Shown one piece after another: positions 1 through 7,510 of a stretch of 25,285 bases of DNA. Both the position numbers and the translations under genes were made by a program. This DNA is from a virus, in IMG/VR virus record IMGVR_UViG_3300005264_001571, positions 1-25,285 of that record. One strand, written 5' to 3'. The first letter of the stretch is position 1, and each line of letters opens with the position of its first letter. The notes under the pieces were generated by a model. The model did no database searches. It saw only the letters and a list, made by a program, of their open reading frames with translations, and was not told the DNA's origin.

Positions 1-2
1 TA

Positions 3-398
3 GAGGAAGAGTTTGATAATTTAATAGTGAACGCCGGGAAGGCGGAAGTAGCGAAGCTCATAGGCTCTGGTCTTGGAGGGACGGCTTTCGGCTATATCGC
101 CATCGGAACGGGAACTACATCAGAGGCAGCTACCGATACTGCCCTTGAAGCAGAGGTAAAGAGAAAGGCGGCAACTGTTACCAGTGTTACGACAAACGTA
201 ACTGACGACACGGCTCAGTTCGAGGCGTCTTTCAGCTCTGCAGACGGGCTTAGCGGCAGTTCAGCTATCACGGAGTATGGGCTGTTTAATGCGGATACGG
301 GCGGGACTATGCTTAGCAGGACAGTTCAAGCGGCTAAAAATCTCGACTGGGACGCAGGGGATACGCTAAGCGTTACGTGGCAGATTATAGTCCAGTGA
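3..398 (+). CDS. Tail fibre/baseplate-type structural protein, 5' end cut off by the window
   Basis: The frame is open from base 3, so the gene probably enters from the left. The first possible start inside the window, GTG at 27, has no ribosome site in front of it and is probably internal. The visible 131 residues have a glycine/threonine-rich stretch reading YIAIGTGTTSEAATDTAL, then a beta-rich C-terminus ending TWQIIVQ. That pattern recurs in small tail-tip or fibre-associated proteins of tailed phages (family knowledge, no domain name assigned). The following gene set (DUF2341 adhesin, repeat protein) fits a receptor-binding module. A T-rich spacer follows the stop. Tail association is moderately supported; the exact role is unknown. 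Confidence 0.6.
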   Translation, partial: EEEFDNLIVNAGKAEVAKLIGSGLGGTAFGYIAIGTGTTSEAATDTALEAEVKRKAATVTSVTTNVTDDTAQFEASFSSADGLSGSSAITEYGLFNADTGGTMLSRTVQAAKNLDWDAGDTLSVTWQIIVQ

Positions 399-401
399 GG
401 C

Positions 402-423
402 TTTTATTTTTAATTTAATTTTT
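402..423 (+). terminator. T-rich spacer, probable archaeal terminator
   Basis: Runs of 4-5 T (CTTTTATTTTTAATTTAATT) directly follow the stop at 396-398 and precede the GGAGGG ribosome site of the next gene. Archaeal RNA polymerase terminates at oligo-T without needing a hairpin. Similar spacers follow the capsid and tail tube genes. Confidence 0.45.
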
Positions 424-436
424 AGGAGGGATAAAA

Positions 437-898
437 ATGGCAACTCTAAAAGAGCTATATAATAAGCTCGATGCTCTTAAAGAAGAGGGCAAAATCATAG
501 AGTGGAAAACTGTAAGGGACAGCGGAGGAGTAGTAATAATTAATATCGGCTATCCAGCGGGAGATGATATCGTAAATTATGAAAACGTAGCGGTGAGAGT
601 TTATAATAGAGGCACGAAAAGTGAATATACTTATTGGGAGAGAAAAAAGCCAGCTATTGTTAAGGAAGAAGCTATTTCTCAATTTGAGGAGTACGTTAAG
701 AATAATAAAGCACAAATACTGCAGGACTTAAAAGAGAGTTATAAAGTAATTAAGCTTATAAGTTTTAGCATAAATAAAGAGAGAGAGTATATAACAGTTA
801 GGGCTTTTGTTGATAACGGAGATAATACTATTTCGGAGGAAGAGTTTATAATAATATTCGATAAGAGCGGGAACTACAGGATTTATAAGAAAGTATAG
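437..898 (+). CDS. Unrecognised protein in the receptor-binding module
   Basis: A 153-residue protein with no signal peptide or membrane segment. The ATG is preceded by AGGAGGG at a good distance. The N-terminal ~25 residues and residues ~75-105 look helical (KELYNKLDALKEEG; EEAISQFEEYVKNNK), with beta strands between and after them. The two beta parts have comparable endings (EYTYWERKK and NYRIYKKV), so a weak internal duplication is possible. It lies between a fibre-like gene and a DUF2341 adhesin, with only 12 bases to the next gene, so a virion-surface or fibre-assembly role is a guess from position. No family recognised. Confidence 0.6.
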   Translation: MATLKELYNKLDALKEEGKIIEWKTVRDSGGVVIINIGYPAGDDIVNYENVAVRVYNRGTKSEYTYWERKKPAIVKEEAISQFEEYVKNNKAQILQDLKESYKVIKLISFSINKEREYITVRAFVDNGDNTISEEEFIIIFDKSGNYRIYKKV

Positions 899-910
899 CG
901 GTGATTTTTA

Positions 911-2053
911 ATGGGATGGCTGAGTGGTTGGGCATATAGGCGAGAAATTACGATAACTGAGCAGTCGGGGAGCACGCTCACGGATTATCAGGTTAGGATA
1001 GAGCTTAACTCCTCGAACTTTGATTTTTCAAAAGCGAATAGTGATGGGAGCGATATACGTTTTACAGAAGATGATGGGACTACTTTACTCCCTTATTGGA
1101 TTGAAAAGTGGGATAACACTAACGAAGAGGCTGTGATTTGGGTTAAAGTCCCTTCAATTCCAGCGAACGGAGAGACGACGATTTACCTCTACTACGGCAA
1201 TAGTGGAGCGGAGAGCGAGAGCGACGGGGATGCAGTATTTGAGCTTTTTGATGACTTCGAGGGAACAGAATTAGATACGAGTAAGTGGGATTATGTGGGT
1301 AGTGTCTCAGTTTCGAACGGAGAACTTGACTTGTTAGGTCTTACATCAGTAGAAAATACAGAAGTAATATCTAAAACAACAATTGACGAACCATGTATTA
1401 TCGAATTTAAAGTTAGAGATGGGACTCAAACAAGTGCTAACTATTATGTTGGTCTTGGGTTCCCACAAGGCCCATGGGATACATCAAACTGGTTTGTAGT
1501 AATGCGTGCACGCTATGCAACTGGAGATTATCCATCAGTTAGATTTAGAGGCTCAAGCTCTGGAGAAACAGAAATAGTAAGAAAGTATTGGGATAATACT
1601 AAAGTAAGAGTAATAATTAAAGATAATAAAGCTGATTATTGGGATAGTGATGGAGATTCATACTCAGGGAGGGATTTTTCTGCAGATAGTATAACATTCC
1701 CAACAACATTTGCACTATTTAATCATCATGCTGGCACACAAGCACATGCGTATTTTGACTATATCTTTGTCCGCAAGTATGCCGAGCAGGAGCCAACCGC
1801 CAGCGTAGGGAGCGAGGAAGTAGCCATATTTACTATAAGCGGGACGGTAAAACTGCCGGATGGAACACCGGTAGAGGGAGCAAAAGTAATATCGATTAGG
1901 GAAGATACTTATGAAATCGTAGATACAACGACTTCGGAAAGCGACGGGAGTTACTCTGTGAATGGTTTCCTCTATTCAGGAAACACAGTAATCGTAATCC
2001 CCTCATCATCAGACCAGAACGGCGATATTAAGTGTCATATTCAACCAGCATGA
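911..2053 (+). CDS. DUF2341 / lectin-like adhesin with carboxypeptidase-regulatory-like C-terminus
   Basis: A 380-residue beta-rich protein, probably the receptor-binding or fibre-tip protein. Residues ~5-105 match the DUF2341 pattern (WAYRREITI, YWIEKWD, EAVIWVKVPSIPANG, IYLYYGN). Residues ~110-300 look like a concanavalin A/LamG-type sandwich (FDDFEGTELDTSKW, ending YFDYIFVRKY). Residues ~305-370 look like a carboxypeptidase-regulatory-like Ig fold (ISGTVKLPDGTPVEGAKV, SDGSYSVNG). Such domains are known from cell-surface adhesins and fibres of archaea and their viruses. The start has a GGTGAT ribosome site. Within the lectin-like part, about 1330-1770, codon choice shifts to A/T-ending codons (ACA, CCA, GCA, CAT) compared with both flanks, suggesting a swapped-in segment. 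Domain calls are from memory of the families. Confidence 0.75.
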   Translation: MGWLSGWAYRREITITEQSGSTLTDYQVRIELNSSNFDFSKANSDGSDIRFTEDDGTTLLPYWIEKWDNTNEEAVIWVKVPSIPANGETTIYLYYGNSGAESESDGDAVFELFDDFEGTELDTSKWDYVGSVSVSNGELDLLGLTSVENTEVISKTTIDEPCIIEFKVRDGTQTSANYYVGLGFPQGPWDTSNWFVVMRARYATGDYPSVRFRGSSSGETEIVRKYWDNTKVRVIIKDNKADYWDSDGDSYSGRDFSADSITFPTTFALFNHHAGTQAHAYFDYIFVRKYAEQEPTASVGSEEVAIFTISGTVKLPDGTPVEGAKVISIREDTYEIVDTTTSESDGSYSVNGFLYSGNTVIVIPSSSDQNGDIKCHIQPA

Positions 2054-2062
2054 GGTGTTTAA

Positions 2063-3151
2063 ATGGCTTATACTCCTCCTTCACCAAATAACGTCGAGCT
2101 GATTATCGAAACAGGTTATACTCATCCGAATAGCTCGAATGTTGAGCTAATACTTTACACAGGTGAGGAGGGAGTAGAATATACTATCTCTCTTTCAGAT
2201 ACAATACAGCTAAGCCATATCAATAAGAAAGATTTAAGCTTATATCCGCAAGAAGCCCTAACTCTAATTGACAGTTTATATTATTACTCTATCTTAACTA
2301 AACTTTTAAGCGATGATATACTATTATACGAAACGATAGATAAGCAGGCTGATTTGTATAATACTATACTCAGCTCGATTAATATAAGCGAGAGTAAAAA
2401 AGATAAAATCAGCCTCTCCCTCGATGATGCTATTACTTTAAACGAGCTTTTATACTACGCATCAGCCTTTTACGAGCTGTTACAAGATAATATAAGCCTG
2501 CAGGAGAATTTCAACGCTGGCTTTTTATTTGAGCAGGCGATTAGCGATATAATCTCGATAAGCGAGCAGTTAAACTTGCTTATCGGCGTGAACCCGAAAG
2601 ATAGCCTCTTTACCCTCGAAAAAGCGATTTATGATATTAATACTAAGCTGAAAGAAGAAGTTAGCTTAAGTGAAAGTGCCGAGATTAAGAGAGTATTAAT
2701 CACACTATTAAGCGAGGTAATAGCTCTTAATGAGATAGCCAGTTACTTATACTCCGCTCTCATGGAGAAAAAGGAAGCCTTAAACTTATCAGAAAAACTA
2801 ATAAACCGCTTAAAATTAACGTTGTCCTCCACACTTGCTTTAAGCGAAGACTTAATTAAAAGCTTAAGTATTATCTGCAGGGACGATATTACTATTTCCG
2901 AGCTGAGTAAATTAAGCTTAGTCGCCTCGTTAATTACGGATATATTATTAAGCGAGAACGTTAAGAGAGATACGAAAGTAAAGATTTTATCCCTGCTAAA
3001 GATAGACGAAAAAGTCGTTTCCTATCTCGGTCTTATCCCTCACGAGGAGAGGACGCTTTACTCGCTAATCGTCCTTTCGAAACTGCTTAATTCAGATATT
3101 GCTACGCTTAAGGAATTATATTCTTTAATTAAGAAAGAGGAGGAATTATAA
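2063..3151 (+). CDS. Tandem-repeat protein of the fibre region, leucine/serine-rich repeats
   Basis: A 362-residue protein built almost entirely of repeats. Residues 3-18 and 19-34 are a direct duplication (YTPPSPNNVELIIETG and YTHPNSSNVELILYTG). From about residue 38 to the end there are roughly 14 copies of an 18-24 residue unit with core D-x-I-x-L-x-E-x-L, for example DDILLYETI, DNISLQENF, DDITISELS, TDILLSENV. No enzyme signature, signal peptide or membrane segment is visible. Two copies of the same unit open the tail hub protein at 12851, linking this protein to the tail. The start follows GAGGTG, and the stop overlaps the portal start as TAATG, implying translational coupling. A fibre shaft or tail-tip spacer is likely; no named family recognised. 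Confidence 0.65.
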   Translation: MAYTPPSPNNVELIIETGYTHPNSSNVELILYTGEEGVEYTISLSDTIQLSHINKKDLSLYPQEALTLIDSLYYYSILTKLLSDDILLYETIDKQADLYNTILSSINISESKKDKISLSLDDAITLNELLYYASAFYELLQDNISLQENFNAGFLFEQAISDIISISEQLNLLIGVNPKDSLFTLEKAIYDINTKLKEEVSLSESAEIKRVLITLLSEVIALNEIASYLYSALMEKKEALNLSEKLINRLKLTLSSTLALSEDLIKSLSIICRDDITISELSKLSLVASLITDILLSENVKRDTKVKILSLLKIDEKVVSYLGLIPHEERTLYSLIVLSKLLNSDIATLKELYSLIKKEEEL

Positions 3152-4422
3152 TGAAGCTAAATTTAAAAGGATTATTTAAGCGGAAGCAAGCCCTAAATCC
3201 GCCCGTTGAGCTAAGAAAATCACAGACATCAGATATAAAGCAGACAATCTTATCTACCGCTATAAGCAGGCTGAGCCCTGAGCTTATGGTTTTGTGTGAG
3301 AATGCTTACCTAAGCGAGCCGCTAACGAGGAAAGGCATACTTAAACGCTCACACGATACTTTTGAAAGATGGCTGAGGATAGAGAGCGAGGACGAAAGAG
3401 TAAAAGAGATTTTTACTGAGCTCGAAAAAAGGACGGACTTAAAAAATAAGCTTATCGATTTGCTTAAGAACGCTATGATATACGGCGTCGGCTACCTCGA
3501 AATAGTCTATGAGAATGATACTAACCCTGCAAGTGAGGAGCCACCTCAAACAGGGATTATTAGCCTCGAATTAATCGACCCGAAGACGATTTTCCCCGTT
3601 TATCAAGCCGACCCTGCTAAGGAAGACTACGGCGAGATATTATACTATCAGCAGGAAATTAAAGCTATGCCTAATAGAGTGATTAAGCTCCACCCGAGCC
3701 GTATTATCGAATTTAAATATGATACGTTAGCCGATGGAAGAAGACCTGTCGGCGTTATAGAGCCAATGCTATACGTAGTTGAAGCAAAGATAACGCTGGA
3801 TAAATCAGCCGGGAGAATTCCAAAAAAGGTGATAAGCCAAATCATAACGGCAACGCTGAAAGGAGATGGCGTTACTCAGCAGTTGCTGGATGAGTGGGCT
3901 AAAGCTTTCGCTAAGATGGAAGATGTAGGGCGGTTCGTAACCCCTGAAATGGTAGAAGTTGATGTAAAAGAGGGAGGGAAGGCTCTTGATATAAAGCCCT
4001 ATTCCGAGCATCTTATCTACCAGATAGCGGGCGGAGTTGGTGTCCCTTATACTGTGCTTTTAGGAGCTGGAGCAGGGACGCTAAGCACGAGCGAGACTAA
4101 CTTAAGAGATTATTACTCTGATTTAAGAGACTTACAAGTAAGATTTACACCTATTATAAAGAGGCTCCTCGACTGGGAGTTAGCCGTCGAAGGAGTAAAA
4201 GCCGATTACGAAATCGTCTGGAATGAGATTTACGCCGACGAAAAGAGCGAAGCTGATATTTTAGCCACAAAAGCAAGAGCAATAGATTTACTTATTAACG
4301 ATGGAATAATCGGCGTGAATGAAGCAAGAGAGCTCTTAGGCTTAGAGCCTTTACCTGAGTTCGAGGAAGAAGCCGCCTCTTTTGGCACACCAATAAGGCG
4401 AGGTAGATATAAGCATGGTTAG
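3151..4422 (+). CDS. Portal protein (DUF1073-like)
   Basis: A 423-residue portal subunit, which would form the dodecameric ring at the head vertex through which DNA passes. Diagnostic stretches are MIYGVGYLEIVYE (~110-122), the strand SLELIDPKTIFPVY (~138-151), a long helix region at ~210-260, and GAGAGTLSTSETNLRDYYSDLR (split here as GAGAGTLSTSETN then LRDYYSDLR, ~307-330). The latter resembles the conserved C-terminal portal pattern seen in DUF1073 proteins, followed by a helix of the type LQVRFTPIIKRLLDWEL. The length is normal for a small portal. A strong GAGGAGG site precedes the ATG. The 3' end overlaps the MuF-like gene by 8 bases, the usual portal-MuF order in caudoviruses. Confidence 0.85.
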   Translation: MKLNLKGLFKRKQALNPPVELRKSQTSDIKQTILSTAISRLSPELMVLCENAYLSEPLTRKGILKRSHDTFERWLRIESEDERVKEIFTELEKRTDLKNKLIDLLKNAMIYGVGYLEIVYENDTNPASEEPPQTGIISLELIDPKTIFPVYQADPAKEDYGEILYYQQEIKAMPNRVIKLHPSRIIEFKYDTLADGRRPVGVIEPMLYVVEAKITLDKSAGRIPKKVISQIITATLKGDGVTQQLLDEWAKAFAKMEDVGRFVTPEMVEVDVKEGGKALDIKPYSEHLIYQIAGGVGVPYTVLLGAGAGTLSTSETNLRDYYSDLRDLQVRFTPIIKRLLDWELAVEGVKADYEIVWNEIYADEKSEADILATKARAIDLLINDGIIGVNEARELLGLEPLPEFEEEAASFGTPIRRGRYKHG

Positions 4423-5191
4423 AGAGGAAGAACTCGACTATATCTTGCGGCAGATGGAGTTAGCGATAGATAATGCGTTCGATAAGGCATACGAAGGTAG
4501 TAAAAAGTATATTGAGCAAGCGTATAAAAAAGGCAACGAGCTGGGGAATAAAGACTTAAAATCAGCCGGTATAAGCTTCGATATTCCACCAGATATTCAC
4601 GCACTTGACTTTTTAGACGGCTACCAGCTCGACCTTATAAAGGGTGTAAGTGAGGACTTAAAGAAAGAGATAAAGCGGGTAGTTAGGGACGGTCTTATGA
4701 ATGGTAAAGATATAAGAAACATAACTAAAGATTTAAAGCAGGTTTTTAATACTCGGAAGTGGCGGCTTAATACGATAGCGAGAACAGAAGTTATAAGAGC
4801 GAGTAATTTCGGTAGATACGAAGCGTGGAAGAAAAGCGGTGTAGTAGTAGGAAAAGAATGGGTTACTGCTTTCGATGATAGAACTTGCCCTGAATGTGCA
4901 TTAATGGATGGAGACCAAGCCCCGCTGGAAAAGCCTTTCCGTAATGGGGTATTAATGCCCCCTGCTCATCCTAATTGCCGTTGCACAGCTATCCCAATTA
5001 TAGACCGAAGTTTAGCCGGGCTTAAGAAAGGAAAATACGATGACGAAAAGAAATATATTAAGCCGAAGCGGAGGGAGCTTAGAGTAAAGTCAATCGAAGC
5101 CGCCTATGCCAAGCATTTGCTTTCTACGTTTAAAGAAGCATTTAAAGAGATTATCGCCATCTGGGAGCGATACGGGAGGCATTTATCATGA
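4415..5191 (+). CDS. Phage Mu F-like head morphogenesis protein
   Basis: A 258-residue minor head protein of the SPP1 gp7/Mu F family. The signature is in the second half: RTEVIRASNFGRYEAW (~122-137), then WVTAFDDRTCPECALMDGD, and PPAHPNCRCTAIPII. The conserved cysteines and histidine (C-x2-C, H-P-N-C-R-C) are all present. Family members are incorporated in the procapsid and are linked to DNA ejection. The gene starts inside the portal reading frame and ends in an ATGA overlap with the next gene, so the three are likely translated together. The N-terminal ~100 residues are helical and Lys/Glu-rich, as usual for the family. No ADP-ribosyltransferase or nuclease extension is present. Confidence 0.88.
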   Translation: MVREEELDYILRQMELAIDNAFDKAYEGSKKYIEQAYKKGNELGNKDLKSAGISFDIPPDIHALDFLDGYQLDLIKGVSEDLKKEIKRVVRDGLMNGKDIRNITKDLKQVFNTRKWRLNTIARTEVIRASNFGRYEAWKKSGVVVGKEWVTAFDDRTCPECALMDGDQAPLEKPFRNGVLMPPAHPNCRCTAIPIIDRSLAGLKKGKYDDEKKYIKPKRRELRVKSIEAAYAKHLLSTFKEAFKEIIAIWERYGRHLS

Positions 5192-5520
5192 CAGGTACGG
5201 GCATCTTTTTAATCAACTTCGATAAAATCATGAAAAAAGTACAGGTAGAAGAAGACCTAAATAAAGCGGTGGAAAGAATAGCCCTCCTTATCGAGGGCGA
5301 AGCCAAGAGAATTTGCCCGGTGAGGACGGGACGTCTAAGGGCGTCAATTCATACAGGAAAGATAAGAGAGGGTGTTTGTTACGTAGGCACGAATGTTCAT
5401 TATGCCCCTTATGTCGAGTTTGGCACTCGAAAGATGGCGGCAAAGCCTTATCTCCGCCCTGCAGCTAAAAGAGTAGTTAATTTAGTAAAAATAAAAGGAA
5501 TAAGTGCATTTATCGGGTGA
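5188..5520 (+). CDS. HK97 gp10-like head-tail/tail completion protein
   Basis: A 110-residue protein with the typical gp10-family run: EGEAKRICPVRTGRLRASI (~36-54), then YVGTNVHYAPYVEFGTRK (~65-82) and KPYLRPA. HK97 gp10 proteins act at the head-tail junction or in tail completion. The start codon overlaps the MuF stop (ATGA). In many siphoviruses this gene lies after the capsid gene with the other connector genes; here it sits before the protease, next to MuF. The family assignment is secure from the motif; the precise position in the virion is inferred. Confidence 0.82.
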   Translation: MTGTGIFLINFDKIMKKVQVEEDLNKAVERIALLIEGEAKRICPVRTGRLRASIHTGKIREGVCYVGTNVHYAPYVEFGTRKMAAKPYLRPAAKRVVNLVKIKGISAFIG

Positions 5521-5524
5521 TTAG

Positions 5525-5932
5525 ATGGCAGCAGTAATTGATGATAAAGACCTTGAGCAAATGCTAAATTCAATTATCTCTTTACTTAATGGAGTGCTTA
5601 AAGTAGATACTCTCTCCTCCGAAGATACAGTTACCGATGAAATAGATACTTCTACCGAATCGAGCCCATATACTCTTTTAACTCCAACTTCGGGTAAAGC
5701 AGTATCGACGAGAGGAGTAACGATAAATACTGATAGCTCAGGAGGGGAAATAACGGTTAAGTTCGCAAATAGCGGAGAGCTAATTTATAAAATCTATATT
5801 GGTAAGTTTAGAGGACAGGTCGGGGTTGGACTAAATAAAAGAGGAGCAGTAAACGAGCCGGTTGTCGTTAAATGGACAGGCGTCGATAATGGAGCTAAGA
5901 TTTTTATCGCTCTTACGTATAAAGAGGAGTAA
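5525..5932 (+). CDS. Unrecognised beta-rich structural protein, possibly capsid decoration
   Basis: A 135-residue protein. The N-terminal ~30 residues are a helix (DKDLEQMLNSIISLLNGVLK), the next ~25 are Ser/Thr/Asp-rich, and residues ~58-135 are predicted beta (GVTINTDSSGGEITVKF, LIYKIYIGKFRG, VVVKWTGVDNGAKIFIALTY). It starts four bases after the stop of the gp10-like gene and lies just upstream of the membrane protein and the protease. The compact beta fold and location suggest a head decoration or fibre-attachment protein. No family is recognised and this is inference from position. Confidence 0.55.
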   Translation: MAAVIDDKDLEQMLNSIISLLNGVLKVDTLSSEDTVTDEIDTSTESSPYTLLTPTSGKAVSTRGVTINTDSSGGEITVKFANSGELIYKIYIGKFRGQVGVGLNKRGAVNEPVVVKWTGVDNGAKIFIALTYKEE

Positions 5933-5942
5933 AGGTGGTAAT

Positions 5943-6137
5943 ATGGTAGTGGAAGAAATAGTGGCACAATACGGTATTGCTGGAGGGGCTTTAGTTTTAA
6001 TGTATTTAATGTATAAAGCGAACCTTGAAGCTATGGGGAAGCTCAGTGATGCTCTCGACCGACTAAACGAATCCTTTCGGGACTTAAAAGAGGAAATTAG
6101 AGTTATGAAAGAAGAGATAGTAAGGAGGGATAAGTAA
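5943..6137 (+). CDS. Small membrane protein with C-terminal coiled coil, BhlA/holin-like architecture
   Basis: A 64-residue protein starting at the ATG behind AAGGTGG. One hydrophobic segment (AQYGIAGGALVLMYLMYKAN, residues ~8-27) is followed by a charged amphipathic helix to the end (LDRLNESFRDLKEEIRVMKEEI). This single-pass plus coiled-coil layout is shared by BhlA/UviB-type holin-like proteins. The same layout also occurs in other small viral membrane proteins, and a location inside the head cluster is unusual for a holin. A frame-continuing upstream extension exists but has no ribosome site. Function uncertain. Confidence 0.5.
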   Translation: MVVEEIVAQYGIAGGALVLMYLMYKANLEAMGKLSDALDRLNESFRDLKEEIRVMKEEIVRRDK

Positions 6138-6139
6138 CA

Positions 6140-7507
6140 ATGAGGCAAAAACTTATCTTCGCACAAAGAGTAGAAAAGGGCGAACTACAAAGAGAAGGCA
6201 ACATTGTCCGATTACCGCTTTCGACTATACTTACTGAAGGCGAGCATAACGGAATTTTATTCTTAAGAGAGGAAATCGAAAAAGCAAAGTTCCCCGAAGC
6301 TTTCCCGCTAACTCTTAATCACAGCAGAGACGTAATCGACGAAGTTGGCTGGTGGGAGAGCCCACGAGTAGAAGACGGCAGATTAAGAGCAGTCCCAGTT
6401 ATTAATCTTGAAACGGCAAAAGGAGAGGCGGCTTTAGGCTACGTAAAAAATAGACTCCAAGCAGGCTTAGTTCCCGAAGTTTCAGTGGAAGTATGGGTAA
6501 CAATAGACCAAGACGATAACGGGAGAAAGATAGCAAGAGAGCTCGAAATAGATAAGGCAAGTTTGGTTGATAGAGGAGCCTGCGGCCCGGATAAGGGTTG
6601 CGGGATTGGTTTGAAAAAAGAAGAAAAGGAGGAGGTCGATTTGGGTGTAGTTCCTAAACATCCATGGCGTTATAGTAAAGATGCAGGAGCGAGCTGGAGT
6701 AAGCCAGATTTAGGTGATTTCACAGATAAGAGCTGGGGAGAGCTAAGCGATAAGGAAAAGCGTTCGATAGCAGGACATTATGCATGGGCTCCGCAGAACC
6801 CACCTGAGCGGTTTACTGATTTAAAACTACCACACCACAGACCAAAAGACCACGCCGTTGTCTGGAATGGAGTAAGAGCGGCAATGGCTGCTTTACTCGG
6901 AGCAAGAGGGGGCGTTGATATTCCTGCTGGCGATAAGAGAGCAGTTTATAATCATCTCGCCGCCCACTATAAAGAGTTTGATAAAGTTCCACCAAAAGTA
7001 TCTTTCTCCGAGGAAGGGGAAATAATCGAGGTGTTATGGATGGAGGAAGAAGATAAGAAAGAGTTTGAGCAGAAAGAGGAGATGCAGAATGAAGCAAAAG
7101 AGATGCAAGAAGAGCAGAAAGAGAATGCCTTTTGCAATGAGGAAGTCGAGGCACTAATTAAAGCAAAAGACGACGAAATAGCTAAGCTTAAAGCTAAGCT
7201 CGAAGAGATTACTGTAAACTATCGTAAACTTAAAGAGCTTTACGCTAAATTAGAAGAGCAAATAAAAGAATACGAGGAAAGGGAAAGAAAAGCCCTTATT
7301 GACGAGATAAGAAAGTATAACCCGGATTTTACCGGCGAAGGAAAGAGCATCGTCGAGCTGAAGGAACTTTTAGAATTTATAAGAGGGATTAGAGTTTTGT
7401 CCGGGCGTAAGTCTTTAGTTATTTCGCCCGAGGAAGAGAAAAAACCCGAATTGATATATGAGGAAGTTTTGAGAAAAAAGGTTAAGGAGTTAATGAGGAG
7501 GGATTGA
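6140..7507 (+). CDS. Prohead protease fused to scaffold
   Basis: A 455-residue head maturation protein. Residues ~1-150 resemble a prohead serine protease: LTLNHSRDVIDEVGWW with candidate catalytic His61, PEVSVEVWV with candidate Ser115, then KASLVDRGACG (~139-149), the usual end of the domain. Residues ~165-280 form a second domain (HPWRYSKDAGASWSKPDL, LPHHRP, AAMAALLGARGGVDIP, KRAVYNHLAAHYKEFDK) that I know from phage head proteases but cannot name with certainty. Residues ~290-420 are highly charged coiled coil typical of scaffolds (IKAKDDEIAKLKAKLEE). The capsid protein next door starts without a long delta domain, so the scaffold is expected here. A possible internal start lies at 6641. 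Confidence 0.78.
   Translation: MRQKLIFAQRVEKGELQREGNIVRLPLSTILTEGEHNGILFLREEIEKAKFPEAFPLTLNHSRDVIDEVGWWESPRVEDGRLRAVPVINLETAKGEAALGYVKNRLQAGLVPEVSVEVWVTIDQDDNGRKIARELEIDKASLVDRGACGPDKGCGIGLKKEEKEEVDLGVVPKHPWRYSKDAGASWSKPDLGDFTDKSWGELSDKEKRSIAGHYAWAPQNPPERFTDLKLPHHRPKDHAVVWNGVRAAMAALLGARGGVDIPAGDKRAVYNHLAAHYKEFDKVPPKVSFSEEGEIIEVLWMEEEDKKEFEQKEEMQNEAKEMQEEQKENAFCNEEVEALIKAKDDEIAKLKAKLEEITVNYRKLKELYAKLEEQIKEYEERERKALIDEIRKYNPDFTGEGKSIVELKELLEFIRGIRVLSGRKSLVISPEEEKKPELIYEEVLRKKVKELMRRD
6631..6643 (+). promoter_or_regulatory. Possible internal ribosome site and TTG start for a separate scaffold
   Basis: AAAGGAGGAGGT ends 4 bases before a TTG (6641-6643) that is in frame with the protease gene. 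It lies just after the protease domain ends. Starting there would give a ~288-residue product holding the second domain and the coiled coil, comparable in logic to lambda Nu3 inside gene C. The stretch also encodes KEEV, so the purine run may be coincidence. Confidence 0.35.
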
Positions 7508-7510
7508 GAA

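Noticed and set aside
455-715. Minus-strand open frame opposite the unknown gene at 437
   Set aside because: It lies wholly within a plus-strand gene with a strong ribosome site, has no ribosome site of its own and a composition typical of an antisense shadow.
5831-6166. Minus-strand frame across the small membrane protein gene
   Set aside because: It crosses two plus-strand genes with good ribosome sites and has no independent promoter or ribosome site.
6813-7154. Minus-strand 113-residue open frame opposite the protease/scaffold
   Set aside because: Leu/Ser/Arg-rich shadow of a charged coiled-coil gene; no start signal and no motif.
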